Below, piece by piece: positions 20,912-30,138 of a stretch of DNA of 64,000 nt. Each line of letters opens with the position of its first letter. The stretch's first letter is position 1. Below the pieces are notes generated by a model. It was not told the DNA's origin, made no database searches, and saw only the letters and a list, made by a program, of their open reading frames with translations. Both the position numbers and the translations under genes were made by a program. Origin of the DNA: Thiobacillus sp. (lineage in GTDB: Bacteria > Pseudomonadota > Gammaproteobacteria > Burkholderiales > Thiobacillaceae); assembly GCA_019459055.1 (NCBI GenBank), contig JAIBEI010000050.1:124001-188000 (forward strand), in the 5' to 3' direction.

Positions 20912-21163
20912 TCAGACCACCGAAAACCCCACCAGGGCGATCTCGTCGCCATCCTTGATCGGCGCGGACTTTTCTGCGAACTGCTTGTTGATGGTGATAT
21001 TGAGCTTGGGGTTGCCGAGCAGCATTTTCTTCCACATCTCGCCGCGCCTGGACAGCACGAACAGCAGGCGCTCGACGTCGGTCACGTCGGGCGGCAGGGG
21101 GATTTCGTCGGCGGCCATGCCGAGCGTATCCACCAGGTCGCCGAAAAACAAAATCTTCACCAT
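20912..21163 (-). CDS. MoaD/ThiS-like ubiquitin-fold protein lacking the terminal Gly-Gly
   Basis: 83 residues with a beta-grasp MoaD-type pattern (MVKILFFGDLVDTLG start, KPIKDGDEIAL-like end). MoaD and ThiS work as sulfur carriers through a C-terminal Gly-Gly thiocarboxylate. Here the chain ends GFSVV, so that chemistry is not possible without processing or a different role. No moaE neighbour is in view. The gene is divergent from uvrD with only 47 bases between starts. Confidence 0.65.
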   Translation of the reverse strand: MVKILFFGDLVDTLGMAADEIPLPPDVTDVERLLFVLSRRGEMWKKMLLGNPKLNITINKQFAEKSAPIKDGDEIALVGFSVV

Positions 21164-21210
21164 CCCCAGCCCTTTATAATCTGCATTCGATCGCCCGATT
21201 CTACCCCCGT

Positions 21211-23472
21211 ATGTCTGCCTCCCTGCTGGAAAACCTCAACCCCGAACAGCGCGCCGCGGTGACGCTGCCGCACGAGTCCGCGCTGATCCTGGCGGGCGCC
21301 GGCTCGGGCAAGACGCGGGTGCTGACCACGCGCATGGTGTGGCTGATCCAGACCGGCCAGGTGTCGCCGCTGGGAGTGTTGGCGGTGACCTTCACCAACA
21401 AGGCGGCGAAGGAAATGATGACGCGCGTCTCGGCGATGCTGCCGATCAACACGCGCGGCATGTGGGTCGGCACTTTCCATGGCCTCGCCAACCGCCTGCT
21501 GCGCACGCATTACCGCGAGGCGGGACTGCCGCAGTCGTTCCAGATTCTCGATTCGCAGGACCAACTGTCGGCGATCAAGCGGCTGATGAAGGCGATGAAC
21601 GTCGACACCGAGAAGTACGAGCCGAAGAAGGTGCAGCGCTTCATCAACGGCAACAAGGAGGCCGGGCTGCGCGCGCGCGACGTCGAGGCGTTCGACGACT
21701 ACTCGATGCGCATGACCGAGCTGTACGAGGCCTACGACGCGCAATGCCAGCGCGAGGGGGTGGCGGATTTCCCCGAACTGCTGCTGCGCGCCTACGAACT
21801 GCTGTACCGCAACGAGCCGCTGCGCCAGCATTACCAGGACCGCTTCCGCCACATCCTGATCGACGAGTTCCAGGACACCAACACGCTGCAGTACCGCTGG
21901 CTGAAATTGTTCGCCGGCCCGCGCACGGCGCTGTTCGCGGTAGGCGACGACGATCAGTCGATCTACGCGTTCCGCGGCGCCAACACCGCCAACATGGCCG
22001 AGTTCGAGCGCGAATTCGCGCACGGCAACGTGATCAAGCTGGAGCAGAATTACCGCAGCCACGGCAACATCCTCACCGCCGCCAACACGCTGATCTCGCA
22101 GAATGCGCACCGCCTCGGCAAGAACCTGTGGACGGCGGAAGGCGAAGGCGAGCCGATCCGCGTGTTCCACGCCTATTCCGACCAGGAGGAGGCGAGCTTC
22201 GTGGTCGACGAGGTGCGCGCGCTCAACCGCGAGGGGATGAACCTGTCCGACATGGCGCTGTTGTACCGCTCCAACGCGCAGTCGCGGGTGCTGGAGCACG
22301 CGCTGTTTTCAGCCAGCGTGCCGTATCGGGTGTATGGCGGGCTGCGCTTTTTCGAACGCCAGGAAGTCAAGCACGCACTGGCCTACCTGCGCCTCCTGAC
22401 CAACCCGGAAGACGACGGCGCGTTTCTGCGGGTGGTGAACTTCCCCACCCGCGGCATCGGCGCGCGCACCCTGGGACAGCTGGCCGACGGCGCTGCGCGC
22501 GCAGGCACGAGCCTGTGGCAGGCGGCCTGCACCGCCGGCGGCAAGGTGGCCGGCTTCGCCAAGCTGATCGAGGACATCAAGCAGGTCACCGCCGACCTGC
22601 CGCTGGCCGAGGCGATCGACCATGTGATCGAGGCCAGCGGGCTGGCCGACTACTACCGCGCCGACAAGGAAGGCGCCGACCGTCTGGAGAACCTCAACGA
22701 ACTGATCAACGCGGCCGCGCTGTTTGCCGAGGAATCCGAGGCGGCAACCTACGACGCCGTCGACGCTTCAGCGCCTGCCGGAGCGGAGTCCTTCCGGGCG
22801 CTCGACACCTTTCTCGCCCACGCCGCATTGGAAGCCGGCGAGCACCAGGCCGGCGCCGGCCACGACGCGCTGCAACTGATGACGGTGCATGCCGCCAAGG
22901 GGCTGGAGTTTCACGCGGTGTTCATCACCGGGCTGGAGGAAGGGCTGTTCCCGCACGAGCAGAGTGCATACGATTCCACACGTGCTTCAGCACGTAGTGG
23001 ATCGGAGTCCTTTAGGGCGAACGAGGAAAGCGGCCTGGAGGAAGAGCGGCGGCTGATGTATGTGGCGATCACCCGCGCCCGGCGCCGCCTGTATCTGTCG
23101 CACGCGCAGTCGCGCATGCTGCACGGACAGACCCGCTACAGCCTGCCGTCGCGCTTTCTGGACGAACTGCCGGAGCAGGTCTTGCTCAACCTCAACCGCC
23201 GCAACGAGCCGGCCTATTCGTCAGGCAGCCCGAAGCCCGCTGAAGGGTATAAAGGCGCGAGCGGCTACAGTGCGCCCGCAGCACCGCGCAGCCCACAGAC
23301 AGGCAACGACACCGGCTACAAGGTGGGGCAGAGCGTCGTCCATGCCAAGTTCGGCACCGGCATCATCATCGACTTCGAGGGCCGCGGCGCTGACGCGCGG
23401 GTGCAGGTGAAATTCCGCAACGCAGGGAGCAAGTGGCTGGCGCTGGCGTACGCCAAGCTGGCGCCGGCCTGA
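21211..23472 (+). CDS. uvrD: UvrD/Rep-type DNA helicase II with two in-frame 51-nt-element inserts
   Basis: 3'-5' superfamily 1A helicase for nucleotide-excision and mismatch repair. It is 753 residues. Walker A GAGSGKTRVLTTR, DEFQDTN (motif II), GDDDQSIYAFRGA (motif III) and MTVHAAKGLEF, EEERRLMYVAITRAR (motifs V/VI) are intact, and a C-terminal Tudor-like tail (VHAKFGTGIIIDFEGRG) is present. Residues about 586-603 ([18 protein letters not shown]) are a clear element insert just before motif VI. Residues about 513-530 (TYDAVDASAPAGAESFRA) look like an older, decayed copy. The start is the ATG at 21211. Confidence 0.95.
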   Translation: MSASLLENLNPEQRAAVTLPHESALILAGAGSGKTRVLTTRMVWLIQTGQVSPLGVLAVTFTNKAAKEMMTRVSAMLPINTRGMWVGTFHGLANRLLRTHYREAGLPQSFQILDSQDQLSAIKRLMKAMNVDTEKYEPKKVQRFINGNKEAGLRARDVEAFDDYSMRMTELYEAYDAQCQREGVADFPELLLRAYELLYRNEPLRQHYQDRFRHILIDEFQDTNTLQYRWLKLFAGPRTALFAVGDDDQSIYAFRGANTANMAEFEREFAHGNVIKLEQNYRSHGNILTAANTLISQNAHRLGKNLWTAEGEGEPIRVFHAYSDQEEASFVVDEVRALNREGMNLSDMALLYRSNAQSRVLEHALFSASVPYRVYGGLRFFERQEVKHALAYLRLLTNPEDDGAFLRVVNFPTRGIGARTLGQLADGAARAGTSLWQAACTAGGKVAGFAKLIEDIKQVTADLPLAEAIDHVIEASGLADYYRADKEGADRLENLNELINAAALFAEESEAATYDAVDASAPAGAESFRALDTFLAHAALEAGEHQAGAGHDALQLMTVHAAKGLEFHAVFITGLEEGLFPHEQSAYDSTRASARSGSESFRANEESGLEEERRLMYVAITRARRRLYLSHAQSRMLHGQTRYSLPSRFLDELPEQVLLNLNRRNEPAYSSGSPKPAEGYKGASGYSAPAAPRSPQTGNDTGYKVGQSVVHAKFGTGIIIDFEGRGADARVQVKFRNAGSKWLALAYAKLAPA
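22747..22799 (+). repeat. 51-nt palindromic element, decayed copy inside uvrD
   Basis: Aligns over its whole length with the other copies. TACGA, CGCTTCAGCGCC and CGGAGTCCTT are kept, while the outer stem has drifted to GC-rich codons. It is read in the same frame as the other genic copies (YDA...ASAPAGAESFRA). Confidence 0.7.
22966..23018 (+). repeat. 51-nt palindromic element, intact copy inside uvrD
   Basis: Full match to the intergenic copies except for the tip, here CGTGC-TTCA-GCACG. Taking out the 51 bases rejoins EQSA to NEESGLEEERR, the usual helicase sequence before motif VI. Confidence 0.92.
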
Positions 23473-23485
23473 ACGCAATGCCCTT

Positions 23486-24262
23486 TTAGAGGGATACCAC
23501 GTTGTCGGGAGGCGGCGTGCTGTCGTCCGCCCACACCGCGAATATCGCCTGGTACGAGGCATACAGCGAACCGAACAGTACCGGCATCGCCACCAGCAGG
23601 CCGAGCAGCATCGGCACCAGCGCGGCGAGGAACAGTAGCAGGCCGAGCGCGATGCCGTTCATCATCATCGCCGCCCAGTTCCTGGCGACGGCCTTGAGGC
23701 TCACGCCCAGCGCGGTGGCCGGACGGGCGCCCCCGAACAGGATCAGCGCGGGGGCAAACCAGGTGGCCATGATCAGCGGGGTAAACAGCACCAGCCCGGT
23801 GAGCACCGCCGGCATGGCCTGGTTCAAGATCGTCTGCATTTCGGCCGGGTCTTTTTGCGATTGCGCCGCGGTCATGACGGCCTGCGGATCGAAACCCATG
23901 CCAAGCATGATCTTGCCGATCAGCAAGGTGCCGAGCAACTGCACCGCGCCGACCGCCATCAACGGGATCGCGGGACCCTGCACGCCGGCCAGAAAATTCG
24001 GCAGTTCGAGTTCGCCGCCGCCGTCGAGCGCGCGATACGCCGCCAGGAAACCTGCCACCATCAGGGGCGAAGCCAGTTCCGACAGCGCACCCCCCACCAT
24101 GGGAATCAGGCCGAGCGCCATCACCACGCCGAACAGCATGGCGAAGGCGGCGGACAGCAGCAGGGGGGTCTTGCGATACAGGCGGAAGCCTGCGGCCACC
24201 CACTGGAAACCCTGGCTGGCCGCGACCTTGCGCGGGATGTCTTGATTGGATGCGGAAGTCAT
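23486..24262 (-). CDS. BPSS1780-family integral membrane protein
   Basis: 258 residues with about six hydrophobic segments (for example LLLSAAFAMLFGVVMALGLIP, GLLLFLAALVPMLLGLLVAMPVL) after an N-terminal soluble stretch. It matches the pattern of the betaproteobacterial BPSS1780 membrane family, which has no known function. It is convergent with uvrD, with 13 bases between stops, and followed on the same strand by nothing obviously coupled. Confidence 0.78.
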   Translation of the reverse strand: MTSASNQDIPRKVAASQGFQWVAAGFRLYRKTPLLLSAAFAMLFGVVMALGLIPMVGGALSELASPLMVAGFLAAYRALDGGGELELPNFLAGVQGPAIPLMAVGAVQLLGTLLIGKIMLGMGFDPQAVMTAAQSQKDPAEMQTILNQAMPAVLTGLVLFTPLIMATWFAPALILFGGARPATALGVSLKAVARNWAAMMMNGIALGLLLFLAALVPMLLGLLVAMPVLFGSLYASYQAIFAVWADDSTPPPDNVVSL

Positions 24263-24295
24263 GCGGCGGATTTTACCCGACGCACAAGCAAAGAT

Positions 24296-24619
24296 TCAGA
24301 ACTCCTTGACCACCCACATCGGCGGCCGCATGCCGGAATCGAGGCTGTCCTGACGCGCAAACTGGCCGTCGCCCCGCTGGTCGATCAGGTAATACGGCTT
24401 GCCGTACTTGGGGATGACTTTCAGCATGTAGAGCCTGCCGTTGGCGCGGTATTCGACGACGCGTCCCGCGCTGCTCGGCTTGATCGTCACCGGCGGGGCA
24501 TCATCGGGGCCCGGTGCACCATCGGGAACCGGATTCAGATCGGGCGGACGGTCGGACGGCGAGGCGGCAACGGCGAGGCCACTCAGCAGCAGAGTCAACA
24601 GCAAAACAGGGGTACGCAT
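24296..24619 (-). CDS. DUF2782-family small exported protein
   Basis: 107 residues with a signal peptide (MRTPVLLLTLLLSGLAVAA) and a Pro/Asp-rich linker. The conserved core is VTIKPSSAGRVVEYRANGRLYMLKVIPKYGKPYYLID. This is the DUF2782 pattern, often encoded beside polA or DNA-repair genes in Betaproteobacteria. Function unknown; probably periplasmic. Confidence 0.8.
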   Translation of the reverse strand: MRTPVLLLTLLLSGLAVAASPSDRPPDLNPVPDGAPGPDDAPPVTIKPSSAGRVVEYRANGRLYMLKVIPKYGKPYYLIDQRGDGQFARQDSLDSGMRPPMWVVKEF

Positions 24620-24671
24620 GACAGGCTCCAGGAAAGAATTATGACACTTGGATCACAGGCATTCGGGCACG

Positions 24672-25400
24672 CTACAGACTGAACTGGATTTCGCGCTCGG
24701 CAGGCGACGGCATGAAGCCGCGTTTCTCATAATGGCTGAAGATGGCATCGACCACCTCTTCGGGTTTGTCGATGATACGCATGAGGTTGATGTCCTCGGG
24801 CGAAATCATGCCGTCATCCACCATCCTGGTCTTCACCCAGTCGGCCAGTCCCGCCCAGTACGCCGATCCGACCAGGATGATGGGGATGGGCGCGATTTTC
24901 CCGGTCTGCACCAGGGTCAGCGCCTCGAACAGCTCGTCCAGCGTACCGAAGCCGCCGGGCATGACGACATAGGCGGCGGCAAACTTGACGAACATGACCT
25001 TGCGCGCAAAAAAATGCCGGAAGGTCTGGCTGATGTCCTGATATGTATTGGCGCTCTGCTCGTGCGGCAGCTGGATGTTGAGGCCGACGCTAGGCGATTT
25101 GCCGAAATACGCGCCCTTGTTGGCGGCTTCCATGACGCCGGGGCCGCCGCCGGAAATGACCGAGAACCCCGCGTCGGAAAGCTTGCGCGCGATCTCCTCG
25201 GTGAGCATGTAATTCGCATGGTCGGGCGGCGTGCGTGCGCTGCCGAAGATCGAGACGGCCGGGCGGATCGACGCCAGCCGTTCGGTCGCCTCGACGAACT
25301 CTGCCATAATCCCCAGCATCCGCCACGACTCGCGCGCCGAATAGTCGATCTCGGCGGTGCGCCGCGGGTCGGCGGCGGCAGGCAATTTATCAAAGTGCAT
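24672..25400 (-). CDS. LOG-family protein (nucleotide 5'-monophosphate phosphoribohydrolase type)
   Basis: 242 residues of the TIGR00730/LOG family, with SIFGSARTPPDHANY, the phosphate-loop SGGGPGVMEAANKGA and the catalytic PGGFGTLDELFE. Family members cleave the ribose-adenine bond of nucleotide monophosphates, which in plants yields cytokinins; the bacterial role is often PpnN-like purine salvage. It is divergent from polA with about 13 bases between the annotated starts. An internal Met (25319) could be the real start, leaving room for a promoter. Confidence 0.85.
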   Translation of the reverse strand: MHFDKLPAAADPRRTAEIDYSARESWRMLGIMAEFVEATERLASIRPAVSIFGSARTPPDHANYMLTEEIARKLSDAGFSVISGGGPGVMEAANKGAYFGKSPSVGLNIQLPHEQSANTYQDISQTFRHFFARKVMFVKFAAAYVVMPGGFGTLDELFEALTLVQTGKIAPIPIILVGSAYWAGLADWVKTRMVDDGMISPEDINLMRIIDKPEEVVDAIFSHYEKRGFMPSPAEREIQFSL

Positions 25401-25413
25401 TTTCGAGCGCCTC

Positions 25414-28203
25414 GTGAACGAATCTAGTGTAAGTCAAGCCGGAAAAACCCTGCTGCTGGTGGACGGTTCGTCCTACCTGTATCGCGCATTTCATGCGCTG
25501 CCCGATTTTCGCAACCAGGCGGGCGAACCGACCAATGCGATCAAGGGCGTGCTGTCCATGCTCCACAAACTGCGCCGCGACCATGCGGCCGATTATATCG
25601 CCTGCGTGTTCGACGCGAAGGGCAAGACCTTCCGCGACGATCTTTATCCCGACTACAAGGCCAACCGTCCCGCAATGCCGGACGATCTGCGTTGCCAGAT
25701 CGAGCCGCTGCACGCGCTGATCCGCGCCGAGGGCTGGCCGCTCGTCATCATCGACGGGGTCGAGGCCGACGACGTCATCGGCACCCTGGTGCAGCATGCG
25801 ACGCAAAAAGGGATCCACAGCATCGTCTCCACCGGCGACAAGGACATGGCGCAACTGGTCAACGACCGGGTGACGCTGGTCAACACCATGAGCGAAGAGA
25901 CGCTCGACGCCGCCGGGGTGGCCGCCAAGTTCGGCGTGCCGCCGGAACGCATCATCGATTACCTCACGCTGATCGGCGACGCCGTCGACAACGTGCCCGG
26001 CGTCGCCAAGGTCGGCCCAAAAACTGCCGTCAAGTGGCTGGCCGAATATGGCACGCTCGACAACTTGATGGCGCACGCGGACGAGATCAAGGGCGTGGCC
26101 GGCGACAACCTGCGCGCCGCTAGCGACTGGCTGCCGCAAGCGCGCGCGCTGCTGACCATCAAGATGGATGTGGCGCTGCCGTTCGATTTCGACGATCTGG
26201 TGCTGAAGCCGCGTGACACCGATGCGTTGCGGGCGCTGTTCGAGCGCTACGAATTCCGCGCCTGGCTGCGCGAGCTCGATACCGCCGGCGCCCCGGCAGC
26301 CCAAAAGGACGCCGCCCCATCCCGCGCCAAGACCGCGCAAGACGGAACGGGATCGGATGCGCCTGTCTTGCCGGAACAGAATTGCAGCGGCGAGCATCGC
26401 GCCCACTACGAAACGATCCTCAGTGAGGCCGCGCTCGACGCCTGGATCGCCAGGCTCGATGCGGCGCCGGCGTTTGCGCTCGACACCGAAACCACCGGCC
26501 TCAACCCGATGCAGGCTGAGCTGGTCGGCATTTCGTTCGCCATCACCCACGGCTGCGCGGCCTACCTGCCGCTGGCGCACCACTACGCCGGCGCGCCCGC
26601 GCAGCTGGACCGCACGGCCGCGCTGGCGAGGCTGAAGCCGCTGCTGGAAAACCCGGCACCCAGGATCGTCGGCCAGCACCTCAAGTACGACCGCCACATC
26701 TTTGCCAACTACGGCATCGCGCTCGGCGGCGTGGTCGACGACACCCTGCTGCAGTCCTACGTGCTCGAAGCCCACCAGTCGCACGAGCTCGGCAACCTGG
26801 CGGCACGCCACCTGGGCCTGGCGACGATCCGCTACGACGACGTCACCGGCAAGGGTGCGTCGCGCATCGGCTTCGAGCAGGTCGACATCGCGCGCGCCAG
26901 CGAATATGCGGCGGAAGACGCCGACATCACGCTGCGCGTGCGCGATGCGCTGGCGCCGCAGATCGCCGCCTCCGACAAGCTCGCCTTCGTTTATCGCAAC
27001 ATCGAACTGCCGGTGGCGCAGATCCTGTTCCGCATGGAGCGCGCCGGCGTGCTGCTCGACCGCAACCTGCTCGCGGTGCAAAGCGGTGAGCTCGGCCGCA
27101 AGATGCTGGAACTGGAACAGCGCGCCTACCAGGAGGCCGGGCAGCCGTTCAACCTCGGCTCGCCCAAGCAGATCGGCGACATCCTGTTCACGAAAAAAGG
27201 CCTGCCGGTGGTCAGGAAAACCCCCGGCGGCGCGCCGTCCACCGACGAGGAAACGCTGGCGCTGCTGGCGCTCGACCACCCCATCGCGCGGGCGATTCTC
27301 GATTATCGCGGCATGGCCAAGCTGAAATCGACCTACACCGACAAGCTGCCGCAGATGGTGCATCCGCTCACCGGGCGCCTGCACACCAGCTATTCGCAGG
27401 CGACTGCCGTCACCGGGCGGCTGTCGAGCGCCGAGCCCAACCTGCAGAACATCCCCGCGCGCACCGCCGAGGGCCGCCGCATCCGCGAAGCCTTCATCGC
27501 GCCGCCGGGGCATGTGCTGGTGTCGGCCGACTATTCGCAGATCGAGCTGCGCATCATGGCGCACCTGTCGGACGACGCCGGCCTGCTGCACGCATTTGCC
27601 CACGATCTGGACATCCATACCGCCACCGCCGCCGAGGTGTTCGGCGTGCCGCTGGAGGACGTGAGCAACGATCAGCGGCGCATGGCCAAGGTGATCAACT
27701 TTGGCCTGATCTACGGCATGTCGGCCTTCGGCCTGGCGTCGCAGCTGAATCTCGAGCGCGCCGCCGCGCAGGCCTACATCGACCGCTACTTCGCGCGCTA
27801 TCCCGGGGTGGCCGACTACATGCAGCGCACGCGCGAGGCCGCGCGCAGCCAGGGTTACGTCGAGACCGTGTTCGGCCGCCGCCTGTACCTGCCCGAGATC
27901 AACGCCAAAAACGGCCAGCGCCGCCAGGGTGCCGAGCGTGCCGCCATCAACGCGCCGATGCAGGGCACCGCCGCCGACCTCATCAAGCTGGCGATGATCG
28001 CGGTGCAGGGCTGGCTCGATAGCGAAAAGCTGGCCAGCCGCCTGCTGCTACAGGTGCATGACGAATTGATCCTCGAAGTGCCCGAGCGTGAACTCGACCG
28101 CGTGCGCGCCGAGCTGCCTGGGCACATGTGCAATGTTGCCGCGCTCAAGGTGCCATTGCGCGTTGGCGTAGGGGTAGGCAGCAACTGGGAAGCGGCGCAC
28201 TGA
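25414..28203 (+). CDS. polA: DNA polymerase I
   Basis: Repair and Okazaki-fragment polymerase. The GTG at 25414 after CGAGCG is the likely start, giving about 929 residues. An N-terminal 5'-3' exonuclease domain (LLLVDGSSYLYRAFHAL, DYKANRP, SIVSTGDKDMAQL) is followed by a 3'-5' exonuclease with the complete DTETTGLNP motif and DITLRVRD. The family A polymerase domain has SADYSQIELRIMAHL (motif A), RRMAKVINFGLIYGMSAFGL (motif B) and LLQVHDELILEVP (motif C). All three active sites look intact. Confidence 0.97.
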   Translation: MNESSVSQAGKTLLLVDGSSYLYRAFHALPDFRNQAGEPTNAIKGVLSMLHKLRRDHAADYIACVFDAKGKTFRDDLYPDYKANRPAMPDDLRCQIEPLHALIRAEGWPLVIIDGVEADDVIGTLVQHATQKGIHSIVSTGDKDMAQLVNDRVTLVNTMSEETLDAAGVAAKFGVPPERIIDYLTLIGDAVDNVPGVAKVGPKTAVKWLAEYGTLDNLMAHADEIKGVAGDNLRAASDWLPQARALLTIKMDVALPFDFDDLVLKPRDTDALRALFERYEFRAWLRELDTAGAPAAQKDAAPSRAKTAQDGTGSDAPVLPEQNCSGEHRAHYETILSEAALDAWIARLDAAPAFALDTETTGLNPMQAELVGISFAITHGCAAYLPLAHHYAGAPAQLDRTAALARLKPLLENPAPRIVGQHLKYDRHIFANYGIALGGVVDDTLLQSYVLEAHQSHELGNLAARHLGLATIRYDDVTGKGASRIGFEQVDIARASEYAAEDADITLRVRDALAPQIAASDKLAFVYRNIELPVAQILFRMERAGVLLDRNLLAVQSGELGRKMLELEQRAYQEAGQPFNLGSPKQIGDILFTKKGLPVVRKTPGGAPSTDEETLALLALDHPIARAILDYRGMAKLKSTYTDKLPQMVHPLTGRLHTSYSQATAVTGRLSSAEPNLQNIPARTAEGRRIREAFIAPPGHVLVSADYSQIELRIMAHLSDDAGLLHAFAHDLDIHTATAAEVFGVPLEDVSNDQRRMAKVINFGLIYGMSAFGLASQLNLERAAAQAYIDRYFARYPGVADYMQRTREAARSQGYVETVFGRRLYLPEINAKNGQRRQGAERAAINAPMQGTAADLIKLAMIAVQGWLDSEKLASRLLLQVHDELILEVPERELDRVRAELPGHMCNVAALKVPLRVGVGVGSNWEAAH

Positions 28204-28222
28204 ATCCGTCGCGCACATGAAA

Positions 28223-28255
28223 GAAGGGCAGCCCGGCCAAGCCGGGATGCCCTTC
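28223..28255. terminator. Hairpin between the convergent polA and mscL genes
   Basis: Arms GAAGGGCAGCCCGGC and GCCGGGATGCCCTTC pair with a single mismatch around the loop CAA. There is no long T-run, so termination may need Rho, but the stem is strong and lies between two convergent stops. Confidence 0.8.
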
Positions 28256-28273
28256 TGGCCCGCGTGGGTCGCC

Positions 28274-28696
28274 TTACTTTTTCAGGCTGTCGCGGATCTC
28301 GCGCAGCAGCACGATATCTTCCGGCGTGGCCGCGGGCACTTCAGGCGGGGCTTCCTTGTTCAGCCGGTTGAGCTGCTTGACGATGAGGAAGACAACGAAC
28401 GCCAGAATGATGAAATTGATCAGGATGGTGATGAAATTGCCGTAGGCGAACACCGGCACGTTGGCTTCCCTCAAGCCATCCAGCGTCATCACCGCGCCTT
28501 CCGGCACGGTCCCGAGGGCGACGAACAGATTGGAAAAGTCGAAGCCGCCAAATACCGCGCCGATAATCGGCATGATCAGATCCTTGACGATGGAGTCGAC
28601 GATCTTGCCGAAGGCCGCGCCGATGATGACGCCCACCGCCAGGTCCATGGCGTTGCCCTTGACCGCGAACTCCTTGAATTCCGAAACAATACTCAT
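28274..28696 (-). CDS. mscL: Large-conductance mechanosensitive channel
   Basis: Inner-membrane channel that opens under hypo-osmotic shock. It is 140 residues from the ATG at 28696 (ribosome-binding site AGAGGGGGAAGC), with the N-terminal [21 protein letters not shown], the pore helix [23 protein letters not shown] and the second helix [19 protein letters not shown], then the C-terminal helix bundle. Convergent with polA. Confidence 0.95.
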   Translation of the reverse strand: MSIVSEFKEFAVKGNAMDLAVGVIIGAAFGKIVDSIVKDLIMPIIGAVFGGFDFSNLFVALGTVPEGAVMTLDGLREANVPVFAYGNFITILINFIILAFVVFLIVKQLNRLNKEAPPEVPAATPEDIVLLREIRDSLKK

Positions 28697-28812
28697 GCTT
28701 CCCCCTCTATTGATGTAAGGCACCCGCCTCATAGTAGGCAGCGCAAAGGCCTACCGCAAATACTGAATGTAAATTCTTCCCGGCTTGGTGGGGGGCCGGA
28801 GGGGAGGGTAAA

Positions 28813-29877
28813 ATGCCATCCCTTATGCGCATCGGCAGCCACCTCCTCAAGAACCGCCTGATCGTCGCCCCCATGGCCGGGGTGACCGATCGGCCCTTCC
28901 GTCAGCTTTGCAAGAGGCTGGGCGCGGGCATGGCGGTGTCCGAGATGGTGACGTCGAATTCGCTGCTGTACGGCTCGGCCAAGACAGCGCGGCGCGCCAA
29001 CCACGAAGGCGAAGTCGACCCGATCAGCGTGCAGATCGCCGGCGCCGACCCGGCCATGATGGCCGAAGCCGCGCGCCACAACGTCGACCGCGGCGCGCAG
29101 ATCATCGACATCAACATGGGCTGCCCGGCGAAGAAGGTGTGCAACGTGATGGCCGGCTCCGCGCTGCTGCAGGACGAGGCGCTGGTCGGACGCATCCTCG
29201 ACGCCGTGGTCAAAGCGGTGCCCGAAGTGCCGGTGACGCTGAAGATCCGCACCGGCTGGGACCGCGAGCACCGCAATGCGCTCAACATCCTGAAGATCGC
29301 CGAGAATGCCGGGGTGCAGGCGCTGGCGATGCACGGCCGCACCCGCGCCTGCGGCTACACCGGCGAGGCCGAATACGACACCATCCGCGCGGTCAAGGCG
29401 GAAGCCAGAATCCCCGTCATCGCCAACGGCGACATCACCACCCCGGAGAAGGCGAAATTCGTCCTGGAATACACCGGCGCCGACGCCGTGATGATCGGCC
29501 GCGCCGCGCAGGGCCGCCCATGGATCTTCCGCGAGATTGCGCATTTCCTCGCCACCGGCGTTCACCTGCCGCAGCCCGAAGTGGCCGAAATCCACGCCGT
29601 CCTGCTCGAACATATTCACGACCTATACTTGTTTTATGGTGACGTTACCGGGGTGCGCGTGGCACGCAAGCACATCTCCTGGTACACCCGCGGTCTGGTC
29701 GGCAGCAGCGCCTTCCGCCACACCATGAACCGGCTTGATTCGGTGGCTGAGCAACTCGCCGTCGTCAATGAATACTTTGCCCAGGCGGCACGTGCCGACA
29801 GCCGCCTGCGCTACGCGATCGGCCACGAAAATAATTGCGCGCAAGACATGCCACCGGCATCCCGGCTCGCAGCATAA
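28813..29877 (+). CDS. dusB: tRNA-dihydrouridine synthase B
   Basis: FMN-dependent reduction of uridine to dihydrouridine in tRNA. It is 354 residues. The family signature MGCPAKKVCNVMAGSAL contains the catalytic Cys, and APMAGVTDRPFRQL and IANGDITTPEKAK follow. GGGAGGG precedes the ATG at 28813; the Met at 28825 is an alternative. It is followed by fis, the operon order known from E. coli and most Betaproteobacteria. Confidence 0.95.
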   Translation: MPSLMRIGSHLLKNRLIVAPMAGVTDRPFRQLCKRLGAGMAVSEMVTSNSLLYGSAKTARRANHEGEVDPISVQIAGADPAMMAEAARHNVDRGAQIIDINMGCPAKKVCNVMAGSALLQDEALVGRILDAVVKAVPEVPVTLKIRTGWDREHRNALNILKIAENAGVQALAMHGRTRACGYTGEAEYDTIRAVKAEARIPVIANGDITTPEKAKFVLEYTGADAVMIGRAAQGRPWIFREIAHFLATGVHLPQPEVAEIHAVLLEHIHDLYLFYGDVTGVRVARKHISWYTRGLVGSSAFRHTMNRLDSVAEQLAVVNEYFAQAARADSRLRYAIGHENNCAQDMPPASRLAA

Positions 29878-29890
29878 GGGGAGCTTCAAA

Positions 29891-30130
29891 ATGATCGAAG
29901 AAAACGAGATCGCCGCCTGCATGCGGCGGTCGCTCAATCGCTATTTCAAGGATCTTGACGGCGAAGCGCCGAACGAGATCTACGGCATGGTGGTAAGCGC
30001 GGTTGAAAAACCGCTGCTGGCCTACATCCTCGACCGCGCCGAGGGCAACCAGACCCGCGCCGCCGACATGCTCGGCATCAACCGCAACACCCTGCGCAAG
30101 AAAATGCGCGAACACGGCCTCTCCGACTGA
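29891..30130 (+). CDS. fis: DNA-binding protein Fis
   Basis: Nucleoid-associated regulator that bends DNA and activates stable-RNA promoters. It is 79 residues from the ATG at 29891, the short betaproteobacterial form. The C-terminal helix-turn-helix is [21 protein letters not shown], and the dimerisation helices lie before it. It is 13 bases after dusB and 8 bases before purH. Confidence 0.93.
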   Translation: MIEENEIAACMRRSLNRYFKDLDGEAPNEIYGMVVSAVEKPLLAYILDRAEGNQTRAADMLGINRNTLRKKMREHGLSD

Positions 30131-30138
30131 AATCCATC

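Noticed and set aside
22966-23018. An intein or group II intron inside uvrD
   Set aside because: The insert is only 51 bases, lacks splice motifs, and the same sequence lies in intergenic DNA as a free element.
25390-27618. A 742-codon open frame on the minus strand opposite polA
   Set aside because: Antisense shadow; all polymerase and exonuclease motifs are on the plus strand.
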